A stretch of DNA of 8,226 nt, from contig JAKECL010000059.1 in the NCBI GenBank assembly GCA_030460725.1, positions 1 to 8,226 on the forward strand. The letters are read 5' to 3'. The notes beneath the pieces were generated by a model. The model was not told where the DNA came from and ran no database searches. It saw only the letters and a program-made list of their open reading frames with translations. Shown here in pieces: positions 1-6,842 of the stretch. Positions within the stretch are counted from its first letter, which is position 1, and each line of letters opens with the position of its first letter. This DNA comes from Propionibacterium sp. (GTDB lineage: Bacteria > Actinomycetota > Actinomycetes > Actinomycetales > Actinomycetaceae). Made by a program: the position numbers and the translations under genes.

Positions 1-1332
1 GGAACGGGTGAGGACGGCGACGAACTCCAGGTGGTGGGTGTGGGGGAACAGGTCCCAGGCCTCCATGCCCTCCAGCGTGTAGCCGCCCTCGCACAGGGCA
101 CGCAGGTCGCGTGCCCCTGCCGCAGGATCGCAGGACACCAGGACCACACGAGGTGCTCGCACACCCGCCACCGCCCGCATGACGTCGCGCCCGGCGCCCG
201 CGCGTGGCGGATCCAGCACGACAACGTCCGCGGGACCTGCCAGTTCAGCCGCCAGGTCCACCACGCCTTCGGCATCGACAGCCCCGACGAAGGTCTCCGC
301 CCAGGGACGATTCCCCAGGTTCGCGGAGGCATCCGCCACGGCGGTCTCCTCCCCCTCCAGACTCGCGACACGACCCTGCGGTCCGACCGCGTCTGCCAGG
401 AGGCGGGTGAAGAGTCCCGCACCGGAGTACAGCTCCGCCACGCGCTGCCCGGCGGAGGCCTCCGCCCCGCGCACCACCGCCGCTGCCAGCACCTGCGCAC
501 CCCGCAGGTGGGTCTGCCAGAACCCGCGGGGCGAGACCCGGTAGGTCCCCGCCCCCTCATCGCCGGGCAGGCTCACGGACCACTCCAGGGGGTCCTCGCC
601 CAGACGTGTCCCCGTTGCATCGTGGACACCCCGGGGGGTCACCACCACGGGTTCCCCCGAGGTGGGTGCCACCACCCGCACGCGATCACCGGGTTCCCAG
701 ATCTCCTGCCAGGGGGAGTCGCCGAAGAGGTCGAGTCCCGTGATCGCCGGGACCGCCAGCGGCATGGAGTCCAGGGCGATGACCTCGCGCCCGCGGTAGC
801 GGTGCATACCGGCCCGACCGCTCTCGTCGACCACCAGCTCGATGCGGGTGCGCCGCCCGAGCAAGGGGTCCAGACCGCCCTCGTCCCCGGGGGCGGGCGC
901 CACCTCCACACCACCCAGCTCCGCCACGCGGGCCGCCAGTGCCTCTCCCCCCACACGACGCAGCTGGCCGCGCAGGACATCGGACTTCCAGCGACGCTGG
1001 GCCGAGGGTCGCACGTGGGCGAGCTCCCCCCCGCCGACCCCACCGGGGCCCGCCTGGGGCCACACGGAGGCAACACGGTCGACAGAAGGGTCCAGCACGT
1101 CCTCGACATCAGCCCAGGCCAGGGTGTTGCGGGTGGAGGTCACACGGGCCCGCACCCTCTCCCCGGGCAGACCGTGGCGGACGAAGACCACACGTCCTCC
1201 GGCGTCGCGCGCCACGCAGGCACCGCCGTGGGCGGGTTCACCCAGGGTCAGTTCCAGGACCTCCTGGTCGAGTGGGTCGACACGTGCCCCACTCCTGCGG
1301 CGTCGGTCGGATCTGGGTGGGCGTCGTCTCAT
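1..1332 (-). CDS. TrmA/RlmD-family RNA (uracil-5-)-methyltransferase with TRAM domain, 3' end cut by window edge
   Basis: SAM-dependent enzyme that makes 5-methyluridine in rRNA or tRNA; the target (23S rRNA or tRNA U54) cannot be told from the sequence. The 444 visible residues show an arginine-rich N-terminus, a TRAM-like RNA-binding domain (about 22-85), the central family domain, and a Rossmann methyltransferase domain with the SAM motif ELYSGAGLFT (300-309), DPPRAGAG (374-381), the catalytic-cysteine motif SCDP (Cys401) and the C-terminal FPHTHHLE motif whose Glu436 is the expected general base. No stop codon is reached before base 1, so the last few residues are missing, but the family's final motif is present and the protein is nearly complete. 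The iron-sulfur cysteines of the E. coli RlmD type are absent (region 92-103). The ATG at 1332 overlaps the stop of the upstream permease (ATGA), which suggests translational coupling. It corresponds in position and type to M. tuberculosis Rv2689c. Confidence 0.92.
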   Translation of the reverse strand, partial: MRRRPPRSDRRRRSGARVDPLDQEVLELTLGEPAHGGACVARDAGGRVVFVRHGLPGERVRARVTSTRNTLAWADVEDVLDPSVDRVASVWPQAGPGGVGGGELAHVRPSAQRRWKSDVLRGQLRRVGGEALAARVAELGGVEVAPAPGDEGGLDPLLGRRTRIELVVDESGRAGMHRYRGREVIALDSMPLAVPAITGLDLFGDSPWQEIWEPGDRVRVVAPTSGEPVVVTPRGVHDATGTRLGEDPLEWSVSLPGDEGAGTYRVSPRGFWQTHLRGAQVLAAAVVRGAEASAGQRVAELYSGAGLFTRLLADAVGPQGRVASLEGEETAVADASANLGNRPWAETFVGAVDAEGVVDLAAELAGPADVVVLDPPRAGAGRDVMRAVAGVRAPRVVLVSCDPAAGARDLRALCEGGYTLEGMEAWDLFPHTHHLEFVAVLTRS

Positions 1333-3365
1333 GGGAGGTCCTGGGGTTCCTGTCCTGTGGGGGTGCGATGTGAACGGGGTTTGAAGGGGTCATTGACCAG
1401 CTGGTGGCCGGTCAGTTCGTCGTCCTCGCCCAGCTTCCAGGGGACTGTCGTGATCACGACACCGGGAATGCCGAGCAACGCCTGGCGCATGCGCACGGCG
1501 GTCTGGTTGTGCATGGCGTTCTCCCACCAGTGCGACACCAGGAACTGCGGCACGTAGATGACGACCATCTCGCCGGGTGAACGTCGGCGCTGGTGGCGGA
1601 TGTGTCCCACCACGACCTGGGTGATGTCCCGGAACGGCGAGGAGAGCAGCGTCAGGGGGACGGGGAGTCCGGACTCCTCCCACTCCTGGAGCATCTTGTG
1701 CTCCTCGCGCTCATCCGTGACGACGGAGACCAGTTCCAGGGAGGAGGGCGAGGAGGCGCGGGCCGTGGCCACCGCACGCATGGCGGGGCGGGCGAGGTTG
1801 GAGATGAGCACGATGGCGTGGACCCGGGAGGGCAGGGCGCGTCCCGCGGAGTAGTCCTCCACCCTCAGCTGGCTGCGCACCGTGTCGTAGTGGTGGCGGA
1901 TGCCCTTCTGGACCACGAAGACGACCCCCATCATGATCAGTGTGATCCATGCCCCGTGGGTGAACTTGGTGAGCAGCACGATCACCAGGACAACGCCGGT
2001 GAGCCCGAACCCCACGACGTTCACGGCACGGGATCGGAGCACGCGGAAACGCTCGGGTCCGGTCTGGGGGCGCCGCAGGGCACGGTTCCAGTGTCGGATC
2101 ATGCCGAGCTGGGACAGTGTGAAGGACACGAAGACGCCGACGATGTAGAGCTGGATCAACCGCGTGACGGAGGCGTTGAAGGCCACCACCAGCACGATGG
2201 CCGCCAGGGACAGCACCACGATCCCGTTGGAGTAGGAGAGTCGGTCCCCTCGCTTGTAGAGCTGGCGCGGCAGGAAGGCATCCCGGGACAGCACGGACGC
2301 CAATGTGGGGAAACCATTGAAGGCGGTGTTCGCGGCCAGCACCAGGATCAGGCCCGTGACCACGGTGACCAGCAGGAACAGGGGCGAGCCCTGCCCGAAG
2401 ACCGTGGCGGCCAGCTGCCCGATCACCGGGTCCACGTGCACATCGGCTCCCACCGCATGCCCGTCCAGGGTCAGTTGGGTGGCCGGGTCGTCGACGATGC
2501 GCACCCCGGCCTCGCGGGCAAGGAACAGGATCGACATGAGCATCGTCGCGGCAATCGCACCGAGCATGGCCAGTGTCGCCGCGGCGTTGCGGGACTTCGG
2601 CCGCCGGAAGACGGGGACACCGTTGGAGATGGCCTCCACCCCGGTCAGGGCCGCACATCCCGAGGAGAAGGCCCTCATGAGCAGGAAGGCGCCTCCCAGC
2701 CCCACCAGGCCCGAGGCGTGGTCAGGTGTGGGCACGACCTCGTACTGCGCCGTCGGCGCCGCACCCAGGTTTCCGCTGGCCAATTGGACCATTCCGACCA
2801 CGGCCAACAACCCGATGGCGAACATGTAGAGGTAGGCGGGAACCGCGAAGGCGCCGCCCGCGTCACGCAACCCCCGCAGGTTGAGCACGGAGAGGATGAC
2901 GATCAGGGTGACCGCAATGGGAACCTCGCGGCCCGCCAGGGAGGGAACCGCTGTGGTCAGGTAGTGGGCACCCGAGGAGATGGAGACCGCAACCGTCAGG
3001 ATGTAGTCCACCAGGAGTGCGGAGGCGACGAACAGACCTGCGGTGGGACCCAGGTTCGTGGAGACGACCTCGTAGTCCCCGCCCCCCGACGGGTAGGCGT
3101 GGACGGTCTGACGGTAGGACAGGACCACGACGACCAGCACGACCACGACGGCCAGGCCGATCCACAGTGACTGGCCCACGGCCAGGCCTCCGGCCAACGC
3201 CAGGGTGAGGAGGACCTCATCGGGGGCGTAGGCGACGGAGGACAGTGCGTCCGAGGCGAAGACGGGCAGCGCGATGCGCTTGGGCAACAGCTGTCCGCCC
3301 ACGGAGTCCGACCTCATGGGTCGCCCGATGAGCACCCTCTTGAGGCGGTCGATGGCATCCTGCAC
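1329..3365 (-). CDS. KimA-like APC-superfamily permease, probable K+ importer
   Basis: A membrane transporter of about 678 residues with some 12 hydrophobic segments (to about residue 500 of the longest reading) and a cytoplasmic USP-like C-terminal domain (about 520-655), the same layout as Bacillus subtilis KimA. Numbering from a GTG at 3395, it carries ASDALSSVAY (Asp49, Tyr56), LLVDYILTVAVSIS (Asp130, Tyr131, Ser138), ALTGVEAISN (Thr251) and LIQLYIVGVF (Tyr417); from memory these fall on KimA potassium-site residues D36, Y43, D117, Y118, S125, T230 and Y377. Annotation as a generic amino-acid permease is the usual alternative (M. tuberculosis Rv2690c). I chose the GTG at 3365 over the GTG at 3395, ten codons upstream, because the family normally starts there and a TACGCT -10 lies 8 nt upstream of it. 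It is divergent from two RCK proteins and shares an ATGA overlap with the methyltransferase. K+ transport is inferred. Confidence 0.88.
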   Translation of the reverse strand: MQDAIDRLKRVLIGRPMRSDSVGGQLLPKRIALPVFASDALSSVAYAPDEVLLTLALAGGLAVGQSLWIGLAVVVVLVVVVLSYRQTVHAYPSGGGDYEVVSTNLGPTAGLFVASALLVDYILTVAVSISSGAHYLTTAVPSLAGREVPIAVTLIVILSVLNLRGLRDAGGAFAVPAYLYMFAIGLLAVVGMVQLASGNLGAAPTAQYEVVPTPDHASGLVGLGGAFLLMRAFSSGCAALTGVEAISNGVPVFRRPKSRNAAATLAMLGAIAATMLMSILFLAREAGVRIVDDPATQLTLDGHAVGADVHVDPVIGQLAATVFGQGSPLFLLVTVVTGLILVLAANTAFNGFPTLASVLSRDAFLPRQLYKRGDRLSYSNGIVVLSLAAIVLVVAFNASVTRLIQLYIVGVFVSFTLSQLGMIRHWNRALRRPQTGPERFRVLRSRAVNVVGFGLTGVVLVIVLLTKFTHGAWITLIMMGVVFVVQKGIRHHYDTVRSQLRVEDYSAGRALPSRVHAIVLISNLARPAMRAVATARASSPSSLELVSVVTDEREEHKMLQEWEESGLPVPLTLLSSPFRDITQVVVGHIRHQRRRSPGEMVVIYVPQFLVSHWWENAMHNQTAVRMRQALLGIPGVVITTVPWKLGEDDELTGHQLVNDPFKPRSHRTPTGQEPQDLP

Positions 3366-3373
3366 GGTGGCCA

Positions 3374-3379
3374 AGCGTA
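3374..3379 (-). promoter_or_regulatory. Candidate -10 box for the permease, leaderless start
   Basis: On the minus strand TACGCT (a TANNNT match) is followed by 8 nt and then the GTG at 3365. This is the geometry expected when transcription begins at the start codon. No Shine-Dalgarno sequence precedes this GTG, which fits a leaderless mRNA. No convincing -35 hexamer is visible. If translation really starts at 3395, this box would lie inside codons 6-8 and be fortuitous. Confidence 0.4.
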
Positions 3380-3424
3380 CCCGCCGTCGTGCCACGTGAG
3401 TACCCCGGGAGGTCGCGGTGCGGG

Positions 3425-3430
3425 TAGCGT
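3425..3430 (+). promoter_or_regulatory. Candidate -10 box for ceoB, leaderless start
   Basis: TAGCGT (TANNNT) is followed by 6 nt and then the GTG start at 3437, placing the predicted transcription start on the start codon itself. There is no Shine-Dalgarno sequence at a useful distance from this GTG. No clear TTGACA-like -35 is seen. Leaderless transcripts with this spacing are common in actinobacteria. Confidence 0.5.
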
Positions 3431-3436
3431 GGCCCC

Positions 3437-4102
3437 GTGCACTTCGTCATCATGGGATGCGGCAGGGTCGGGGCCATGATCGCCTCCGCCCTCGACGGGG
3501 ACGGTCACTCCGTCTCGGTCATCGACTCAGACCCCCAGTCCTTCCGTCGGCTCCCCGCGGACTTCTCCGGACGCCGGGTCACCGGACTGGGCATGGACCG
3601 CGATGCCCTGCGTCAGGCGGGCATCAAGGACGCCTACGCCTTCGCCGCCGTGTCCAACGGCGACAACTCCAACATCATCGCCGCGCGCGTGGCCCGCGAG
3701 ACCTTCCACGTGGAGCGTGTGGTCGCCCGCATCTACGACCCCACACGCGCCGCGGTCTACGAACGCCTGGGGATCCCCACCGTGGCCACCGTGCGGCGTA
3801 CCTCCGAGGCGGTCATGCGCTGGCTCATGCCTCCCGATGCCGACGTGGTGTGGGCCCATCCGACCGGACTGGTGTCACTGGTCACCGTCATGCCCGTCCC
3901 CAGTTGGTACGGCACCGCCTTCCCGCTGGTGGAGGAGCTGGCGGGCGCGCGACTCGCCTTCGTCTCGCGCCTGGGCGCCATCCAGCCGGCCCGCCCCGAC
4001 CTGGTGGTCCAGGAACACGACGAACTGATCTTCGCCGTGTCCGGCACCGACCCCGTCCCCCTGCGCGACGTGCTCACGCAGGCCCCTCACCTGGAGGACT
4101 GA
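3437..4102 (+). CDS. ceoB: TrkA-family K+ uptake regulatory protein, first of a pair (CeoB-like)
   Basis: A 221-residue cytoplasmic RCK protein, the nucleotide-sensing gate subunit of K+ transport systems. The RCK_N Rossmann fold (about 1-120) has the GCGRVG dinucleotide-binding loop at 7-12 and the acidic Asp30 ending strand beta 2 (SVIDSD), as in NAD(H)/ATP-binding RCK domains. An RCK_C domain follows (about 140-215). At 221 residues it carries one RCK unit, whereas E. coli TrkA (about 458 residues) has two in tandem, so it probably pairs with the next gene product. The GTG start at 3437 lacks an RBS and sits 6 nt after a -10-like TAGCGT. It ends one base before the next gene and corresponds in position to M. 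tuberculosis Rv2691 (ceoB/trkB). No TrkH or KtrB gene is nearby; the divergent KimA-like permease is the only candidate channel in the window. Confidence 0.92.
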   Translation: MHFVIMGCGRVGAMIASALDGDGHSVSVIDSDPQSFRRLPADFSGRRVTGLGMDRDALRQAGIKDAYAFAAVSNGDNSNIIAARVARETFHVERVVARIYDPTRAAVYERLGIPTVATVRRTSEAVMRWLMPPDADVVWAHPTGLVSLVTVMPVPSWYGTAFPLVEELAGARLAFVSRLGAIQPARPDLVVQEHDELIFAVSGTDPVPLRDVLTQAPHLED

Positions 4103-4103
4103 C

Positions 4104-4796
4104 GTGAAGATCGTCATCGCGGGCGCCGGCTCCGTCGGCCGCTTCGTCGCACTGGAGCTCCTGGAGCACTCCCACGAGGTCACCCTCATCGACAACCAGC
4201 CCGACCAGATGCGTGTGGCATCGGTCGCAGACGCCGACTGGGTGCTCGCTGATGCCTGTTCCCCCGAGGTGCTGGCCGACGCCGGCGTGCGTGAGGCCGA
4301 TGTCCTGGTGGCTGCCACCGGGGATGACAAGGCGAACCTGGTCATCTCCCTGCTGGCCAAGGCGGAGTTCGGGGTGCCCCGGGTCCTGGCCCGTATCAAC
4401 AATCCGAAGAACGAGTGGCTCTTCGACGCATCCTGGGGCGTCGACGTGCCGGTCTCGACCCCACGCATCATGACCGCCCTGGTCGAGGAGGCGGTCTCCG
4501 AGGGGACACCGATCCGCCTGTTCACCTTCAACGGCGCTGAGGTCTCCATGTATGCCCTGGTCCTCCCCGCGGACTCCCCGCTCAAGGGGCACCGTGTGGA
4601 GGACATGGCACTGCCCGGACGCACCGTGCTCACAGCCCTGCTGCGTGACGGCCGCCCGATCACTCCTTCGCTGGACGACGTCCTGGAGGCGGGGGACGAA
4701 CTGCTGCTCCTGGTGCCCGACGACGATGCGGGAGCCCTGGGCCGCCTGGCCCGTCTGGTCACACCCACCGCGCAGGAGTCCTCCGCCCGGGCCTGA
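4104..4796 (+). CDS. ceoC: TrkA-family K+ uptake regulatory protein, second of a pair (CeoC-like)
   Basis: A 230-residue RCK protein. The RCK_N domain (about 1-120) has the GAGSVG loop at 7-12 and Asp30 at the end of strand beta 2 (TLIDNQ), and also ATGDDKANL, typical of TrkA. The RCK_C domain (about 135-218) contains the expected LPADSPLKGHRVEDMALP and GDELLLLV stretches. RCK_C domains of some K+ systems bind c-di-AMP; whether this one does cannot be seen. The GTG start is one base after the ceoB stop and has a GGAGGA ribosome-binding site at 4093-4098 inside the end of ceoB, so the two are co-transcribed and probably made in equal amounts as a hetero-oligomer. Equivalent to M. tuberculosis Rv2692 (ceoC/trkA). 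The gene is convergent with the DUF3159 gene. Confidence 0.92.
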   Translation: MKIVIAGAGSVGRFVALELLEHSHEVTLIDNQPDQMRVASVADADWVLADACSPEVLADAGVREADVLVAATGDDKANLVISLLAKAEFGVPRVLARINNPKNEWLFDASWGVDVPVSTPRIMTALVEEAVSEGTPIRLFTFNGAEVSMYALVLPADSPLKGHRVEDMALPGRTVLTALLRDGRPITPSLDDVLEAGDELLLLVPDDDAGALGRLARLVTPTAQESSARA

Positions 4797-4926
4797 GGGA
4801 TGCCGACGTCGCCCTCGTGAAGGGGGGTGAGGGAAGGACGGCCACGACCCGGCCCGCACCCACGCCCCGGCCCACGCGCCGCAGGTGACGCCCTGCTCCG
4901 CCCGACCCACGGTCAGCGCAGGGGGC
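4797..4926. other. Convergent intergenic spacer, no clear terminator
   Basis: These 130 bp separate the convergent ends of ceoC and the DUF3159 gene. I see GC-rich inverted repeats, such as CCCTC/GAGGG around 4811-4834, but no stem followed by a T-run on either strand. No coding region is supported here. Termination is probably Rho-dependent, or uses an atypical hairpin. Confidence 0.5.
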
Positions 4927-5757
4927 TCAGTCGCCGGAGTCCTCCGGCCCCACCTCGGCCAGGTGCGGGCCGTGGTGCAGATGGGCGACCGGACGCAGCC
5001 CCACCCAGGTCACCCAGCACACCAGGGCGAAGAGGGGCACACCCAGCAGGAGCTTCGCCACTCCCAGTGCCGCGATCTCCCCGGCGTGCCACAAGGGCCA
5101 CTGCACACCCAGACGGAGGGCGAACATGGCAGTCCACAACCAGGTCAGGGTCGTGCAGCGCCTGCGCAGGGGTGCCATCAAGGGATCCGTACGCCAGCGC
5201 GGCGGGAGGTCCCACACAAGCCCGGCAACCTCCCCCACCAGGGCGCGGCCTGCCAGGAGCGAGACCAGGAGGACCAGGGTGAACACGCCGGCGGAGACCA
5301 TGCCCCACGCGAAGTAGTTCTCCCCACGCCCCGACGCCCACGCCCAGACGACACCGATCCCCACACCCAGCAGCCCGGAGAGTGCCTGGGTGAGGGCCTG
5401 TCCGCGCACCAGGCGCGCCACACAGAACACCAGGGACAGACCAGCCGCTCCCCCCAGGGTCCACACGAGGTCACGGGTGAGCACGTAGAGGAGGACGAAG
5501 ACCAGGCCCGGGGCCACCGACTCCACGACCCCGCGCCATCCACCCACCGTGGCCGCGAAGGAGAAGGTCTGCCGGTCCATGCCTGTTGCCCAGTCGGGCA
5601 GGCGCAGACCGGAGGTGGTGGGGACACCGGTCGCAGGAGCGCCCGAGCCCTTGTCGGATCGCGCAGCTGCCTCCTGCGTGAGAGGGGCCTCCATGATCCT
5701 CTCCGGAGCCTCCCCCTTCTCCCCGTCGCCGCGCTGCGGGCCGCCCGGGCGCCTCAT
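4927..5757 (-). CDS. DUF3159 integral membrane protein
   Basis: A 276-residue membrane protein of unknown function, matching the DUF3159 family (M. tuberculosis Rv2693c) in position and type. About the first 60 residues are polar and rich in Gly, Pro and Ala, probably disordered. The family core begins near ATVGGWRGVVESVAPGLVFVLLYVL (69-93, one stretch). Roughly six hydrophobic segments lie near 80-95, 97-115, 127-142, 150-171, 204-222 and 229-255, with a polar PPRWRTDP loop (185-192). It lies last in an operon with the OB-fold and DUF3710 genes. The ATG at 5757 overlaps the upstream stop as ATGA, favouring coupled translation, but its own RBS is weak. An ATG at 5694 (residue 22), 3 nt after GGAGAGG, is a possible alternative start. 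I know of no established function; the location beside K+-uptake genes is conserved but is not evidence of a role in it. Confidence 0.85.
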   Translation of the reverse strand: MRRPGGPQRGDGEKGEAPERIMEAPLTQEAAARSDKGSGAPATGVPTTSGLRLPDWATGMDRQTFSFAATVGGWRGVVESVAPGLVFVLLYVLTRDLVWTLGGAAGLSLVFCVARLVRGQALTQALSGLLGVGIGVVWAWASGRGENYFAWGMVSAGVFTLVLLVSLLAGRALVGEVAGLVWDLPPRWRTDPLMAPLRRRCTTLTWLWTAMFALRLGVQWPLWHAGEIAALGVAKLLLGVPLFALVCWVTWVGLRPVAHLHHGPHLAEVGPEDSGD

Positions 5758-6161
5758 GCCGCCCCCGGGGCCAGCAGCCGGTAGAGGGGATCGATGAGCA
5801 CCAGGTGGTCGATGTGCAGCGATGCGGTGCCCTCGACCTCGAGGTGGCGGCCCACGGAGACACCCGGGATCGTGCGTCGGCCCAGCCAGCGCAATTCGAT
5901 GGTGCCCGTCCCGTCGTAGAGGGTGGCCAGCAGGCGCACCGGGCCGTCCACCGGCGAGTAGGTGATGGACTGCAGGACGCCGGAGACCACGACCCGTTGC
6001 CGCTCACGCACCTGGGAGATCGGGATGGTGCCACGCGAGCGCTGGCTGCGCAGCTCGTCATCGGCCTCGGTCGCCTCCCGCGAGCTGCCCGACCAGCGTC
6101 GGCGCAACCGCTCCAGCAGGGACCGTGGACGGGCGGGACGCCCCCGTCCCCGCTCAGACAT
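5754..6161 (-). CDS. OB-fold nucleic-acid-binding-like protein (Rv2694c type)
   Basis: A 135-residue protein of unknown function. The basic N-terminus (1-23, rich in Arg) is followed by an acidic linker and then an OB-fold like that of RecG-type or tRNA anticodon-type domains: strands around VRERQRVVVSGVLQSITY (51-68), VRLLATLYDGTGTIELRWLG (75-94) and VGRHLEVEGTASLHIDHLVL (103-122). The central DGTGTIELRWLGR segment is typical of the OB-fold nucleic-acid binders. The ATG at 6161 has a strong RBS (GGAGGT on the minus strand, 6167-6172, 5 nt away). It overlaps the end of the DUF3710 gene by 8 bp, and its own stop overlaps the start of the DUF3159 gene by 4 bp, so the three are translated from one message. 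Nucleic-acid binding is inferred from the fold and the basic N-terminus only. Confidence 0.85.
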   Translation of the reverse strand: MSERGRGRPARPRSLLERLRRRWSGSSREATEADDELRSQRSRGTIPISQVRERQRVVVSGVLQSITYSPVDGPVRLLATLYDGTGTIELRWLGRRTIPGVSVGRHLEVEGTASLHIDHLVLIDPLYRLLAPGAA

Positions 6162-6810
6162 CCGGGACCTCCACGGCCCCCTCGGGGACGTGGAGGGGAA
6201 GCAGGTCCAGGCGTGCGCGGGGGTGGTCGTCGCGCACCACGACCATGCGATCGATGACCTTCTCCACCTCGACCCCGGCCTCCGGGGACTGCGCTGCGGG
6301 CCCCAGGACGTCCAGGCGCACGAACCAGCGTGGTCCCTCACGTCCGATGACGCGCATGCGTGAGGTGGCGTGGGAGCCATCGGGCAGGACGACGGGCATG
6401 TCGGCCAGGAGCTCCTCGCCATAGCGTGTGCTCGTCTGCTGGACGGTGGCGCCGTCGGCCTCCATGCCGGCACGGATCTGGTCGCGGACCTCCTCCCACA
6501 CCCCACCCGAACGCGGGGCCGCGGCGACGCTGATCTGGATGCCGGAGGCTCCCAGCACCACCAGTGCGCGCAGGACGGTGCGACCGTCCTGGGCCAGCTG
6601 CGTGCGCAGCTGCATACCGGGGACCGCGGGGATCAACAGGGACCCCATGTCGACGTAGCCGCTGGTGGTGTCCACCTCGTCCGCGCTGCGCGGCCCCGGT
6701 TCCTGCCACACGGGGTCATCGTCGGAAAGTGTCGGAAGGCCCCCCGCAGCGGTGGAGACGTCCTCGTCCCCTGCGGTGGGGTCCTGCTTGTGGCGTGAAC
6801 GCCCGAACAT
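6154..6810 (-). CDS. DUF3710 family protein
   Basis: A soluble protein of 218 residues matching DUF3710 (M. tuberculosis Rv2696c); function unknown. It has a short basic start (FGRSRHKQD), an acidic low-complexity segment (to about residue 50), then the family core: DMGSLLIPAVPGMQLR (about 54-69), LGASGIQISVAAAPRSGGVWEE (about 86-107), GREGPRWFVRLDVLGPAA (about 157-174) and a C-terminal VVVRDDHPRARLDLLPLHVP segment. I chose the ATG at 6810 because family members begin with an MFGR-like peptide; an open frame continues upstream to 6903, but its extra residues do not look conserved. GGAAGG lies 13 nt upstream and GGGA 6 nt upstream. It is the first gene of the overlapping DUF3710/OB-fold/DUF3159 operon. 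In mycobacteria dut is its neighbour; here dut is missing. Confidence 0.88.
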   Translation of the reverse strand: MFGRSRHKQDPTAGDEDVSTAAGGLPTLSDDDPVWQEPGPRSADEVDTTSGYVDMGSLLIPAVPGMQLRTQLAQDGRTVLRALVVLGASGIQISVAAAPRSGGVWEEVRDQIRAGMEADGATVQQTSTRYGEELLADMPVVLPDGSHATSRMRVIGREGPRWFVRLDVLGPAAQSPEAGVEVEKVIDRMVVVRDDHPRARLDLLPLHVPEGAVEVPDV

Positions 6811-6842
6811 TGGCGGTCCCATTCCTTCCGGTGGTGCATGCA

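Noticed and set aside
31..1557. Long plus-strand open frame (508 codons) across the methyltransferase region
   Set aside because: It is antisense to a gene with clear TrmA motifs. Its product is rich in His, Gly, Pro and Arg with no recognisable domain, as expected of a shadow frame in high-GC DNA.
1593..3170. Plus-strand open frame (525 codons) opposite the permease
   Set aside because: It is a Gly/His/Asp/Gln-rich, low-complexity product with no domain, antisense to an obvious 12-segment transporter.
3396..3436. c-di-AMP (ydaO-type) riboswitch before the KimA-like permease, as in Bacillus
   Set aside because: There is no room for it: the divergent genes are at most 71 bp apart and the permease message appears leaderless.
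3875..4768. Minus-strand frame antisense to ceoB and ceoC
   Set aside because: It is a Ser/Arg/Thr-rich shadow product. Both RCK genes on the other strand have intact motifs, start signals and correct family length.
4811..4834. Possible rho-independent terminator for ceoC
   Set aside because: The stem CCCTC/GAGGG is short, its loop is long, and no T-run follows on the plus strand.
4885..5784. Plus-strand frame antisense to the DUF3159 gene
   Set aside because: Its composition is Gln/His/Gly-rich without domains; the membrane protein on the minus strand explains the region.
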